From NCBI RefSeq assembly GCF_005887635.2, contig NZ_CP040818.1, positions 310,001 to 374,000 on the forward strand: 64,000 nucleotides of DNA. Direction: 5' to 3'. The DNA is from Paroceanicella profunda (GTDB taxonomy: Bacteria; Pseudomonadota; Alphaproteobacteria; Rhodobacterales; Rhodobacteraceae). Positions 1 to 7,098 of the stretch are shown piece by piece. The position numbers and the translations under genes were made by a program. The first letter of the stretch is position 1; every line of letters starts with the position of its first letter. The notes under the pieces are model-generated. The model saw only the letters and a program-made list of their open reading frames with translations, had not been told where the DNA came from and made no database searches.

Positions 1-223
1 CGGCGTCACCCGGCGCAGGTGCCACGGAGGGTGCGGCTGCCATCGGGACGGCGACTGCCGGGCCGGAAGGCCCTCTCGCGGCACCGGCATGAGGCGCCAC
101 GGCATCCGCGCCGCCGGGCGTGGCGGCGTGGCCCGTCCCGGCGGTGAGCGTGAGAAGCGGCACGGGGGAGGCGGCGGCCAGCGCCGCCACCCCCGCCATG
201 CGCAGTTTCCTGCGCAGCGGCAT
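1..223 (-). CDS. Exported protein, N-terminal part only (runs off the window)
   Basis: Only the first 74 codons are visible. The ATG at 223-221 shares one base with the TAA of the upstream TAXI gene, so the two are translationally coupled in one operon. The N-terminus has a basic MPLRRK segment, then a hydrophobic Ala/Leu stretch of about 20 residues and a likely cleavage site near residues 30-33 (GHAA), which reads as a Sec signal peptide. The visible mature part is low-complexity Ala/Pro/Gly. In many TAXI-TRAP operons the binding-protein gene is followed by a small exported DUF1850 protein and then a fused permease; this could be that gene, but no DUF1850 motif lies within the window, so the family is not assigned. 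Confidence 0.6.
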   Translation of the reverse strand, partial: MPLRRKLRMAGVAALAAASPVPLLTLTAGTGHAATPGGADAVAPHAGAARGPSGPAVAVPMAAAPSVAPAPGDA

Positions 224-1206
224 TACTTCGAGACGCCTTTCTCGGCGTAGTACGTCTCTGCGCCCGGATGCACCGGGATCGAGACGCTCTCCAGCGCCTT
301 GTCGAGCGAGATCTGCTTGCCCATCGGGTGCACCTTGCCCAGCGTCTCGGTGTTCTCGTAAAGCGCCTTGGTCACGGCGTAGATCAGGTCCTCCGGCACC
401 TCGGCATGGGTGGCCCAGATCGCGCGCACGGCCAGGGTGTCCACATCCGCGTCCACGCCCTTGTAGCTGCCGGCCGGGATGACCGCGTTGGCGTAGTAGG
501 GCTGGGTTTCCTGCAGCCTGGCGATGGCCGGCCCGTGCAGCGGCACGATGCGGATGTCATGGCCGGTGGCAAGGTCGGTCACCGAGGAGGTGGGCAGGCC
601 GGCGGTGATCAGCGAGGCGTCCAGGTTGCCGTCCTTGATCTTGTCCACGGACTGGGCGAACGAGGAGTAATCCTCCGACACGTCCTCGCGGGTCATGCCA
701 TGCGCCTCCAGCAGGTCGCCCAGCAGCTGCCACTGGCCGGAGCCGGGGGAGCCGGAGGACACGGTCTTGCCCTTCAGGTCCTCGAATGTCTCGATGCCGC
801 TGTCCGCGCGCACCACGAGCTGCACCGTCTCGGGGTAGAGCGCGCCGATGGCCCGCAGGTTCTCCAGCGCGCCGGAGTCGAACTGCGCCACGCCGCGGTA
901 GGCCGCGTCCAGGATGTCGGCGGCCACGAAGGCGGATTCGATCTCGCCGCGGCCCAGAAGCTGCGCGTTGGCCACCGAGGCGTTGCCGGTCTCCGCCGTG
1001 GCGGAGATCTTCGTGTCCGGCATCTCCGCGGTGTTGGAGATCAGCTGCGCGAGCATGCCGCCGAGCGGGTAGTAGGTGCCGCCGGTGCCGCCGGTGGCGA
1101 TGCCGAAGAACAGCCGGCTCTGCGCGAGGCCGGGCACGGAGGTCAGGCCCGCCAGCGTCGCCGCAGCGGCCGTGGTGCCCAGGAATTTGCGCCGGGAAAA
1201 GGTCAT
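223..1206 (-). CDS. TAXI-family TRAP transporter solute-binding protein
   Basis: 327-residue periplasmic substrate-binding subunit of a TRAP (sodium-driven) transporter. The N-terminus carries a twin-arginine type signal (SRRKFLG at residues 4-10, hydrophobic core, cleavage near GLAQ around residue 29). The TAXI hallmark, a Gly/Thr-rich stretch GGTGGTYYPLGG just after the signal, is present. Length is normal for the family. The substrate cannot be read from sequence; TAXI proteins have been linked to dicarboxylates and amino acids. It is the first visible gene of a leftward operon whose permease must lie beyond the left edge. It is divergent from hutG (142 bp between starts), so a link to glutamate or histidine breakdown products is possible but inferred. 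Confidence 0.9.
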   Translation of the reverse strand: MTFSRRKFLGTTAAAATLAGLTSVPGLAQSRLFFGIATGGTGGTYYPLGGMLAQLISNTAEMPDTKISATAETGNASVANAQLLGRGEIESAFVAADILDAAYRGVAQFDSGALENLRAIGALYPETVQLVVRADSGIETFEDLKGKTVSSGSPGSGQWQLLGDLLEAHGMTREDVSEDYSSFAQSVDKIKDGNLDASLITAGLPTSSVTDLATGHDIRIVPLHGPAIARLQETQPYYANAVIPAGSYKGVDADVDTLAVRAIWATHAEVPEDLIYAVTKALYENTETLGKVHPMGKQISLDKALESVSIPVHPGAETYYAEKGVSK

Positions 1207-1348
1207 GCTGTGTCCTCCTTGTCGGACGGGGGTCGCCCCCGCTCCCGCAGGGCCGCCGGAGCGGCCGCGGGGCGGCGGTCAGGTGAAACTTTCTTGACGC
1301 TCACGTTTTGCATGTCAATAACCGTTTTCAGATGCGAAAGGAGTCCTC

Positions 1349-2164
1349 GTGAGCGATTACGCCGATCTTCCTCTGTTCGAGCAGGTGCGGGGAACCACGC
1401 CGCTGCTGCTGAACGTGCCGCACGCCGGCACCGCGCTGCCCGACGCGCTGCGCGCCCGGCTGCGCCCCGACGCGCTGGAGCTGCGCGACACCGACTGGCA
1501 CATGGACGCCATTGCCCGCGACGTGCTGCCCGAGGGCGCCGGCCTGCTGGCCGCCCTGCCCTCGCGCTACGTGGTCGACCTCAACCGCCCGGCCGATGAC
1601 ACGCCGCTCTACGCCGGCGCCACCACCGGCCTCGTCTCCACCATCGATTTCGACGGCACCCCGCTCTACCGCCCGGGCCAGGAGCCCGACGCGGCGGACC
1701 GCGCGGCCCGGCTCGCCGCGGTCTGGCGGCCCTACCACGCGGCGCTGGACGCGGAGATCGCCCGGCTGCGCGCCGCGCATGGCTACTGCCTGCTGCTGGA
1801 CGTGCATTCGATCCGCTCCCGGGTGCCGCGGCTGTTCGAGGGCCGGTTGCCGGACCTGAACCTGGGCACCGCCTCCGGGGCCAGCTGCGCGCCGGCGCTG
1901 GCGCAGGCCGCCTTCGCCGCCCTGCAGGCCAGCGGCCTCACCGCGGTGCGCGACGGGCGCTTCAAGGGCGGCCACATCACCCGCCACTACGGCCGGCCGG
2001 AACAGGGCGTCCACGCCCTGCAGATCGAGATCGCGCAGGAGTGCTACATGCGCGAGGGCCCGCCCTGGACCCTGCAGCCCGGCCCGGCCGCACGGCTGCG
2101 CGCCGCACTCGCGGGGCTGGTGGGCGTGATGTCCGCCTTCGTGCCGGAGGCCGATCACCGATGA
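1349..2164 (+). CDS. hutG: N-formylglutamate deformylase
   Basis: 271-residue member of the N-formylglutamate amidohydrolase family, which hydrolyses N-formyl-L-glutamate to glutamate and formate, the last step of the five-step histidine pathway. Family signatures are visible: NVPHAG at residues 22-27, DTDWHMD at 47-53, and a DVHSIRS motif near residue 150, all parts of the metal-dependent active site. The start at 1349 is supported by an AAAGGAG ribosome-binding site 7-8 nt upstream. The stop overlaps the hutF start (ATGA), so the two are translationally coupled. It does the job expected next to HutF, whose product is its substrate. Confidence 0.93.
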   Translation: MSDYADLPLFEQVRGTTPLLLNVPHAGTALPDALRARLRPDALELRDTDWHMDAIARDVLPEGAGLLAALPSRYVVDLNRPADDTPLYAGATTGLVSTIDFDGTPLYRPGQEPDAADRAARLAAVWRPYHAALDAEIARLRAAHGYCLLLDVHSIRSRVPRLFEGRLPDLNLGTASGASCAPALAQAAFAALQASGLTAVRDGRFKGGHITRHYGRPEQGVHALQIEIAQECYMREGPPWTLQPGPAARLRAALAGLVGVMSAFVPEADHR

Positions 2165-3585
2165 CCTCCCTTCCCCCGCAGGGCGCGCATTTCCGCCTCG
2201 CCCTCACGCCCGAGGGCTGGCGGCGCAACCTCTCCGCCCGCTTCGCGCCGGACGGCACCATCGCCACGCTGACGGAGGACGCGAACCCGCTCGGCCTGCC
2301 GGTGCTGGAGAACCCGGTGGTGCCCGGCATCACCAACCTGCACAGCCACGCCTTCCAGTACGCGATGGCCGGGCTGTCCGAGGTGCGGCGCAACCCGGTG
2401 GACAGTTTCTGGTCCTGGCGCGACATCATGTATTTCTTCGCCCTCACCCTCTCGCCGGAGGATGTGCAGGCCATCGCGGCGCGGCTCTGCCTCGCGCTGC
2501 TGAAGGGCGGCTACACCGGGCTGGTGGAGTTCCACTACCTCCACCATGACCTCGACGGCACGCCCTACGCCCGCCCGGAGGAGCTCTCCCTCGCCATCAT
2601 GGAGGCGGCGCAGGCCACGGGGCTGGAGCTCACCCACCTGCCGGTGTTCTACGCCCACGGCAATTTCGGCGGAAAGCCCCCCACCCCCGGCCAGCGCCGG
2701 TTCCTGCACGGGCTGGACGGTTTCGCCGCCCTGCTGGAGGCGCTGAAGGGCCCGGCGGCCCGGGCGGGCCAGGTGCTGGGCCTCGCGCCGCACTCGCTGC
2801 GCGCGGTCACGGCGCAGGAAATGTCCGGCCTGATGGCGCTGCGCGACGCGCTGCTGCCCGGCTGCCCGGTGCACATCCATGTCGCCGAGCAGGTGAAGGA
2901 GGTGGAGGACGCGCTGGCCTGGAACGGCCGCCGCCCGGTGGAGCAGCTCTTCGACATCGCCCCGGTGGACGGCGCCTGGTGCCTGATCCACGCCACCCAT
3001 CTCACCGGCGCGGAGGTGAGCGCCATCGCCCGCTCCGGCGCCACCGTGGGCCTGTGCCCGATGACGGAGGCGAACCTCGGCGACGGCATCTTCCCGGCGC
3101 CGGAATATCTCGCGCAGGGCGGGGCCTTCGGCATCGGCTCGGATTCCAACATCGCCACCAGCGCGGCGGAGGAGCTGCGCCAGCTCGAGTACAGCCAGCG
3201 CCTGCGCGACCGGCAGCGCAACGTGCTCGCCGCCGCCGACCAGCCGCACGTGGCCGCCAACCTCTGGGCGCGGGCCGCGCGCGGCGGGGCCCGGGCGGCG
3301 GGCCGGCCGGAAGGCGCCCTCGCCCCCGGCGGCATGGCGAGCTTCGTGGAACTGGTGCACCCGGAGCCCGGCGCGATGGCCGTCGTGGCGGCGGAGGCCA
3401 CGCTGGACCATCACGTCTTCGCCGGCCGGGGCTGCCACGCCGGCGATGTCTGGGTGCGCGGCCGCCCGGTGCTGCGCGCCGGGCACCACCCGCAGGAGGA
3501 GCGCATCCTGCGCGACTATGCCGCCGCGATGGCCCGGGTGGCCGCCCGGCTGGCGGAGCGCACGCCGCTCCCCGCGGAGGCCTGA
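2161..3585 (+). CDS. hutF: Formimidoylglutamate deiminase
   Basis: 474-residue amidohydrolase-superfamily enzyme converting N-formimino-L-glutamate to N-formyl-L-glutamate and ammonia. The metal-binding HSHAFQ motif lies near residue 60, the second metal His in a VHIHVAEQ motif near residue 240, and the catalytic Asp region GSDSN near residue 325. The start is placed at 2161, where ATGA overlaps the hutG stop; longer in-frame extensions upstream lie wholly inside hutG. It is followed directly by an IclR regulator whose ATG begins right after the stop codon. hutU, hutH and hutI are not in the window. Confidence 0.93.
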   Translation: MTSLPPQGAHFRLALTPEGWRRNLSARFAPDGTIATLTEDANPLGLPVLENPVVPGITNLHSHAFQYAMAGLSEVRRNPVDSFWSWRDIMYFFALTLSPEDVQAIAARLCLALLKGGYTGLVEFHYLHHDLDGTPYARPEELSLAIMEAAQATGLELTHLPVFYAHGNFGGKPPTPGQRRFLHGLDGFAALLEALKGPAARAGQVLGLAPHSLRAVTAQEMSGLMALRDALLPGCPVHIHVAEQVKEVEDALAWNGRRPVEQLFDIAPVDGAWCLIHATHLTGAEVSAIARSGATVGLCPMTEANLGDGIFPAPEYLAQGGAFGIGSDSNIATSAAEELRQLEYSQRLRDRQRNVLAAADQPHVAANLWARAARGGARAAGRPEGALAPGGMASFVELVHPEPGAMAVVAAEATLDHHVFAGRGCHAGDVWVRGRPVLRAGHHPQEERILRDYAAAMARVAARLAERTPLPAEA

Positions 3586-4335
3586 ATGGGCAGGGAAGCC
3601 GATTACCGCTCCAACTCGCTGGTGCGCGGCCTGAGCATCCTGCAGTGCTTCGACCCGCGCCACCCGGAGATGACCCTGGGCGAAATCGCCGAGGCGATCG
3701 GCGTCACCTCCTCGGCGGCCTACCGCTTCGTGGTGACGCTGGAGCAGGAGGGCTACCTCGCCCGGCACGCCAACCGCTACCGGCTGGCGCCGCGGGTGAT
3801 GGAGCTGGGCTACCGCTACGTCCGCTCGCTGGACGTCTACGACATCGCCCGCGCCCCGGCGGACCGGCTGCGCGACGCCACCGGCTTCACCGTGCACGTG
3901 GCGGTGCTGGAGGGCACGGAGATCGTCTACGTCTACCGCGCCCCCTCCAGCCTGGCGATGGTCTCGAACGTGCCGGTGGGCGCGCGGCTGCCAGCCTTCT
4001 CCACCACGATGGGGCGGGTGCTGCTGGCCGGGCTGGCGGAGGAGGAGCTGGAGCGCCGCTTCGCCGGCTACGCCTTCGCCAGCCGCAGCCCGCGCGCGCC
4101 CGGCTCGCTCGACGCGCTGCGCCGGCTGCTGGTGGCGGACCGGGCGCGCGGCCATGTCGCCCAGCGCTCGCACGTGGCCACCGGCACCTTCGCCATCGCG
4201 GCGCCGCTCGTCTCCGGGCACGGGGATGTGGTGGCCGCCATCAACCTCTCCGGCCACGAGCAGCAGCTCCGCCCGGACCCGGAGATGATCGCGCAGGTGC
4301 GCGCCACGGCGCAGGACATCTCGCGGATGCTGTGA
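3586..4335 (+). CDS. IclR-family transcriptional regulator
   Basis: 249-residue protein with an N-terminal winged helix (residues about 8-65, including TLGEIAEAIGVTSSAAYRFV) and a C-terminal IclR effector domain (about 80-249). The ATG follows the hutF stop with no spacer, so it is the third gene of the hutG-hutF transcript and probably regulates it in response to a pathway metabolite. Histidine genes are more often controlled by HutC (GntR), so an IclR here is a variant arrangement. The effector is not predictable from sequence. The gene converges on purU with a 32-bp gap and no strong terminator. Confidence 0.9.
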   Translation: MGREADYRSNSLVRGLSILQCFDPRHPEMTLGEIAEAIGVTSSAAYRFVVTLEQEGYLARHANRYRLAPRVMELGYRYVRSLDVYDIARAPADRLRDATGFTVHVAVLEGTEIVYVYRAPSSLAMVSNVPVGARLPAFSTTMGRVLLAGLAEEELERRFAGYAFASRSPRAPGSLDALRRLLVADRARGHVAQRSHVATGTFAIAAPLVSGHGDVVAAINLSGHEQQLRPDPEMIAQVRATAQDISRML

Positions 4336-4367
4336 CCCCCGGTGCTGCGCGCGCGGCCCCATCCGCC

Positions 4368-5252
4368 TCAGCCCATGCGTTCGGAGGAGTAGGAGCCGGG
4401 CGAGGCCGGGAACACCACCGTCTTGTTGCCGTTGAGGAAGGAGCGGTGGTGGGCATGGGCGTGGATGGCCCGGGCCAGCACCTGGGCCTCGGTGTCGCGG
4501 CCCAGGCTCACGTAATCCTCGGCGCTCTGCGCATGGGTGATGCGCACGATGTCCTGCTCGATGATCGGGCCCTCGTCCAGCTCGGCCGTCACGTAATGCG
4601 CGGTGGCCCCGATCAGCTTCACCCCGCGCTCGAAGGCCTGCTTGTAGGGGTTCGCGCCCTTGAAGCTGGGCAGGAAGGAATGGTGGATGTTGATGATGCG
4701 CCCGGACATTTTCCGGCACATCTCGTCCGACAGGATCTGCATGTAGCGCGCCAGCACGATCAGCTCCGCCCCGGTCTCCTCCACCACGGCCATGATCTGC
4801 GCTTCGGCCCGGGGCTTGTTCTCCTTCGTCACGCGGATGCAGTGGAAGGGGATGTCGTGGTTCACCACCACCTTCTGGTAGTCCATGTGGTTGGAGATCA
4901 CCGCCACGATGTCGATGGGCAGCGCCCCGATGCGCCAGCGGTAGAGCAGGTCGTTCAGGCAATGCCCGAAGCGCGACACCATGATGACCACTTTCATCTT
5001 CCAGGCCTCGTCATGGAAGGCGAAGGCCATGCCGAAGCGCTCGGCGATGCCGGCAAACTCCGCCTGCAGGGTGGCAAGGTCGGTGCCGGTCTCCGAGGTG
5101 CAGCTCACCCGCATGAAGAAGTTGCCGGTTTCCATGTCGTCGAACTGCGAGCTGTCGGTGATGTTGCAGCCCCGGTCGGCCAGGAAGGCCGAGATGGCGG
5201 CAACGATGCCGCGGGTGGACGGGCAGGTGACGGTGAGGCAGTACCTGGTCAT
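4368..5252 (-). CDS. purU: Formyltetrahydrofolate deformylase
   Basis: 294-residue cytosolic enzyme hydrolysing 10-formyl-THF to formate and THF. An N-terminal ACT domain (about 1-80) is followed by a formyltransferase fold (about 95-275) with INIHHSFLPSF near residue 190 and the catalytic His/Asp region HYVTAELDEGPI near 225. It closes the sarcosine oxidase operon: sarcosine demethylation charges THF with a C1 unit, and PurU returns free THF when C1 units are in excess. Its ATG overlaps the stop of the upstream repeat ORF (ATGA), implying coupled translation. Confidence 0.95.
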   Translation of the reverse strand: MTRYCLTVTCPSTRGIVAAISAFLADRGCNITDSSQFDDMETGNFFMRVSCTSETGTDLATLQAEFAGIAERFGMAFAFHDEAWKMKVVIMVSRFGHCLNDLLYRWRIGALPIDIVAVISNHMDYQKVVVNHDIPFHCIRVTKENKPRAEAQIMAVVEETGAELIVLARYMQILSDEMCRKMSGRIINIHHSFLPSFKGANPYKQAFERGVKLIGATAHYVTAELDEGPIIEQDIVRITHAQSAEDYVSLGRDTEAQVLARAIHAHAHHRSFLNGNKTVVFPASPGSYSSERMG

Positions 5253-5935
5253 CGGTGATCCTTCGGAATGCGGCCGGCCGGAGCTCCGGCCAGCGATCTG
5301 GGGCGCGCGCCGGGGCCCGGCGGTTCGGTCCCTGTCATGCCACGCGCGGAGGCGGGCGTCACGGCGTCAAGCGACGCGGCGGCGCCACCGCGCGACGCCC
5401 GCACCCCCGCCGCGCCGCCCGGGACCATCACCGCCGCAGCGCCCGGGACCCTCACCGGCCCACCGCCCGCGGCCCTCACCGGCGTGCGACCCGCGGCCTT
5501 GGTTGCCACCCGGTCCACTGCCCTCACCGCCACGCCGCCTGCGGCCTTCACCACCGCGCGCCCCGCGGCCTTCACCACCGCGCGCCCCGCGGCCTTCACC
5601 ACCGCGCGCCCCGCGGCCTTCGCCGCCACGCGGCCCCCTGCCCTCACCACCACGCCGCCGGCAGCTTTCCCCGCCACACCGCCCGTTGCCCTGACCGTCG
5701 TGCCACCCGTGACCTTCGCCGCCACGCGCCTCGCTGCCCTCATAGACCCGCCGTCCGCATCTTTCCCCGCCACGCCGCCTGCGGCCTCCACCTTCGCGCG
5801 CCCCGCGGCCTTCACCACCGCGCTTCCCGCGGCCTTGGCTGCCGCGCGAGCCGCGGCTCTCATCACCCCGCCGCCCGCCGCTTTCCGCGCCACGCCACCC
5901 ACGGCCTTCACCGCTGTGCCACCGGCGGCCCTCAC
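5249..5935 (-). CDS. Basic Ala/Gly/Val repeat ORF between soxG and purU (unknown)
   Basis: A 228-codon open frame starting with GTG at 5935, overlapping the soxG stop as GTGA, and ending in a TGA that overlaps the purU start as ATGA. Both junctions are of the coupled type seen elsewhere in this operon, which is the main reason to list it. The predicted product is low complexity: variants of an 8-residue unit such as VVKAAGRA, rich in Ala, Gly, Val, Lys and Arg, strongly basic, with no signal peptide or membrane segment. It loosely resembles the Lys/Ala repeats of histone-H1-like bacterial proteins, but no family is recognised. The underlying DNA is a 24-bp minisatellite that is open in several frames on both strands, so this may be untranslated spacer. 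Confidence 0.4.
   Translation of the reverse strand: MRAAGGTAVKAVGGVARKAAGGGVMRAAARAAAKAAGSAVVKAAGRAKVEAAGGVAGKDADGGSMRAARRVAAKVTGGTTVRATGGVAGKAAGGVVVRAGGRVAAKAAGRAVVKAAGRAVVKAAGRAVVKAAGGVAVRAVDRVATKAAGRTPVRAAGGGPVRVPGAAAVMVPGGAAGVRASRGGAAASLDAVTPASARGMTGTEPPGPGARPRSLAGAPAGRIPKDHR
5455..5935. repeat. Degenerate 24-bp tandem repeat array
   Basis: Three perfect 24-bp copies run from 5545 to 5616 (each beginning CCTTCACCACC), flanked on both sides by degraded copies out to about 5455 and 5935. The period is a multiple of three, so every frame through it reads as an 8-residue repeat. Confidence 0.9.
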
Positions 5936-7098
5936 GGCCGCGCCGCCTGCCGGGCCAGCGCCTGGTCCAGCACGTGCCACAGGCTCTGCGCCGCCGAGCG
6001 CATGCCCAGGAGGCTCAGGCGGTCCTCCGCCCGGCGCAGCACGAAGACCGACATGTGGTGCAGCCCGGTGCGCGCCGCCCGCCCGGGCGCGACGGCCGCG
6101 GGCGGCAGGTTCACCAGCCGCTCCAGCAGGGCCTCCACCGGCGCCGCCCCGGCCGTCGAGGCGATGTCGAAGGCCACCCAGCCGTCGGTCTGCTCGGTGA
6201 CGGAGGTGCCGGGCGCGGCCGCGGCCACCAGGGCCGCGAAATCCTCGGTGCCCCGGCCCGGCGCCTCGATCATCCACTGCTCCGGCCCGGTCCAGAACGC
6301 GCCGGCACCGGCACCCGCCGCCAGCCCGCCCGGCCCGGGCAGCGCCAGCCCGAAAGGCGCCGGAACCGGCGCGCCACGCCGCAGCGCCAGCGAGGCCAGT
6401 GCCAGGTCCGGCGTCTCCTCCAGGCTCAGCACCCCGTGCACCGCCCGACGCGGCGCGCCGTCGCCCAGCGCGGTGACGGCGGCGAGCGGCGGGCCTGCCT
6501 CAAGGGGCGCACGGCCGCCCGAGGCAGACGGACGGCCGATGCCGTCGAAGGCAAGCCCGATGCCGCCAGGCGCGGCGGGACCGCCGGTGCCGCCCGCGAC
6601 GGGGGGACCGCCGGAAACAGGGGGATCACCGGCGCTGTCGGCAGGAAACGGGGCGCTGGCACTGCCGGCGAAGTGCGCGATTCCGGCGGAGCGCGGGATG
6701 CCGGCACTGCCGCCGGGAAACGGAATGCCGGCGCTGCCAGCGGGAAGCGGGATGTCGGCGCTGCCGCCGGGAAGCGGGATGTCGGCGCCGCTGGCGGGAC
6801 GTGGAATGTCGGCGCTGCCAACGGAGAGCGCACTTCCGGCGCTGACGGCGGAGAGCGCGGGGCCGGCGGACACGGGGGCACCGGCGGTGACGGAGGTGGG
6901 GCGAGTGTCAGCGCCATCGGCAGACAGGGCAGCGCCGGCCGAGGCGGGAATGCCGGCGGTGACGGAGGTGCCGGCGGCGATGGGGGCGCCAGCGGCTATG
7001 GGAGCGTTGGCGGCGATGGGAGCGCCAGCGGCGATGGGGGCGTCGGCCGTAACGGGAGTGCCGGAGATGCCGGCTGTGAGGGGAGTGCGGTCAGCCAC
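5932..7098 (-). CDS. soxG: Sarcosine oxidase gamma subunit with a large repeat insertion
   Basis: 388 codons from a GTG at 7098 that overlaps the end of soxA. The last 185-190 residues are a normal SoxG core (LSLEETPDLALASL, then WMIEAPGR, then LHHMSVFVLRR), the structural subunit related to the aminomethyltransferase fold. A usual SoxG is about 190-200 residues. Here the short N-terminal lead VADRTPL and the motif AAVTALGDGAPR, which normally adjoin, are separated by about 195 residues of Ala/Gly/Pro/Ile/Ser repeat: 6-residue units like APIAAG and 9-residue units like SADIPLPGG. The insertion is in frame and looks like minisatellite expansion. Whether it is translated, cleaved or tolerated as a disordered tail is unknown. 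Confidence 0.85.
   Translation of the reverse strand: MADRTPLTAGISGTPVTADAPIAAGAPIAANAPIAAGAPIAAGTSVTAGIPASAGAALSADGADTRPTSVTAGAPVSAGPALSAVSAGSALSVGSADIPRPASGADIPLPGGSADIPLPAGSAGIPFPGGSAGIPRSAGIAHFAGSASAPFPADSAGDPPVSGGPPVAGGTGGPAAPGGIGLAFDGIGRPSASGGRAPLEAGPPLAAVTALGDGAPRRAVHGVLSLEETPDLALASLALRRGAPVPAPFGLALPGPGGLAAGAGAGAFWTGPEQWMIEAPGRGTEDFAALVAAAAPGTSVTEQTDGWVAFDIASTAGAAPVEALLERLVNLPPAAVAPGRAARTGLHHMSVFVLRRAEDRLSLLGMRSAAQSLWHVLDQALARQAARP
6690..7050. repeat. In-frame 27-bp and 18-bp tandem repeats inside soxG
   Basis: Four to five imperfect 27-bp units lie at about 6690-6815 and at least four 18-bp units at about 6954-7050, both within the N-terminal insertion of soxG. Both periods keep the frame. 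Confidence 0.85.

Noticed and set aside
2155..4962. A 935-codon minus-strand frame over hutF and iclR
   Set aside because: Antisense shadow of genes with clear motifs; Arg/Gly/His-rich with no recognisable domain or ribosome-binding site.
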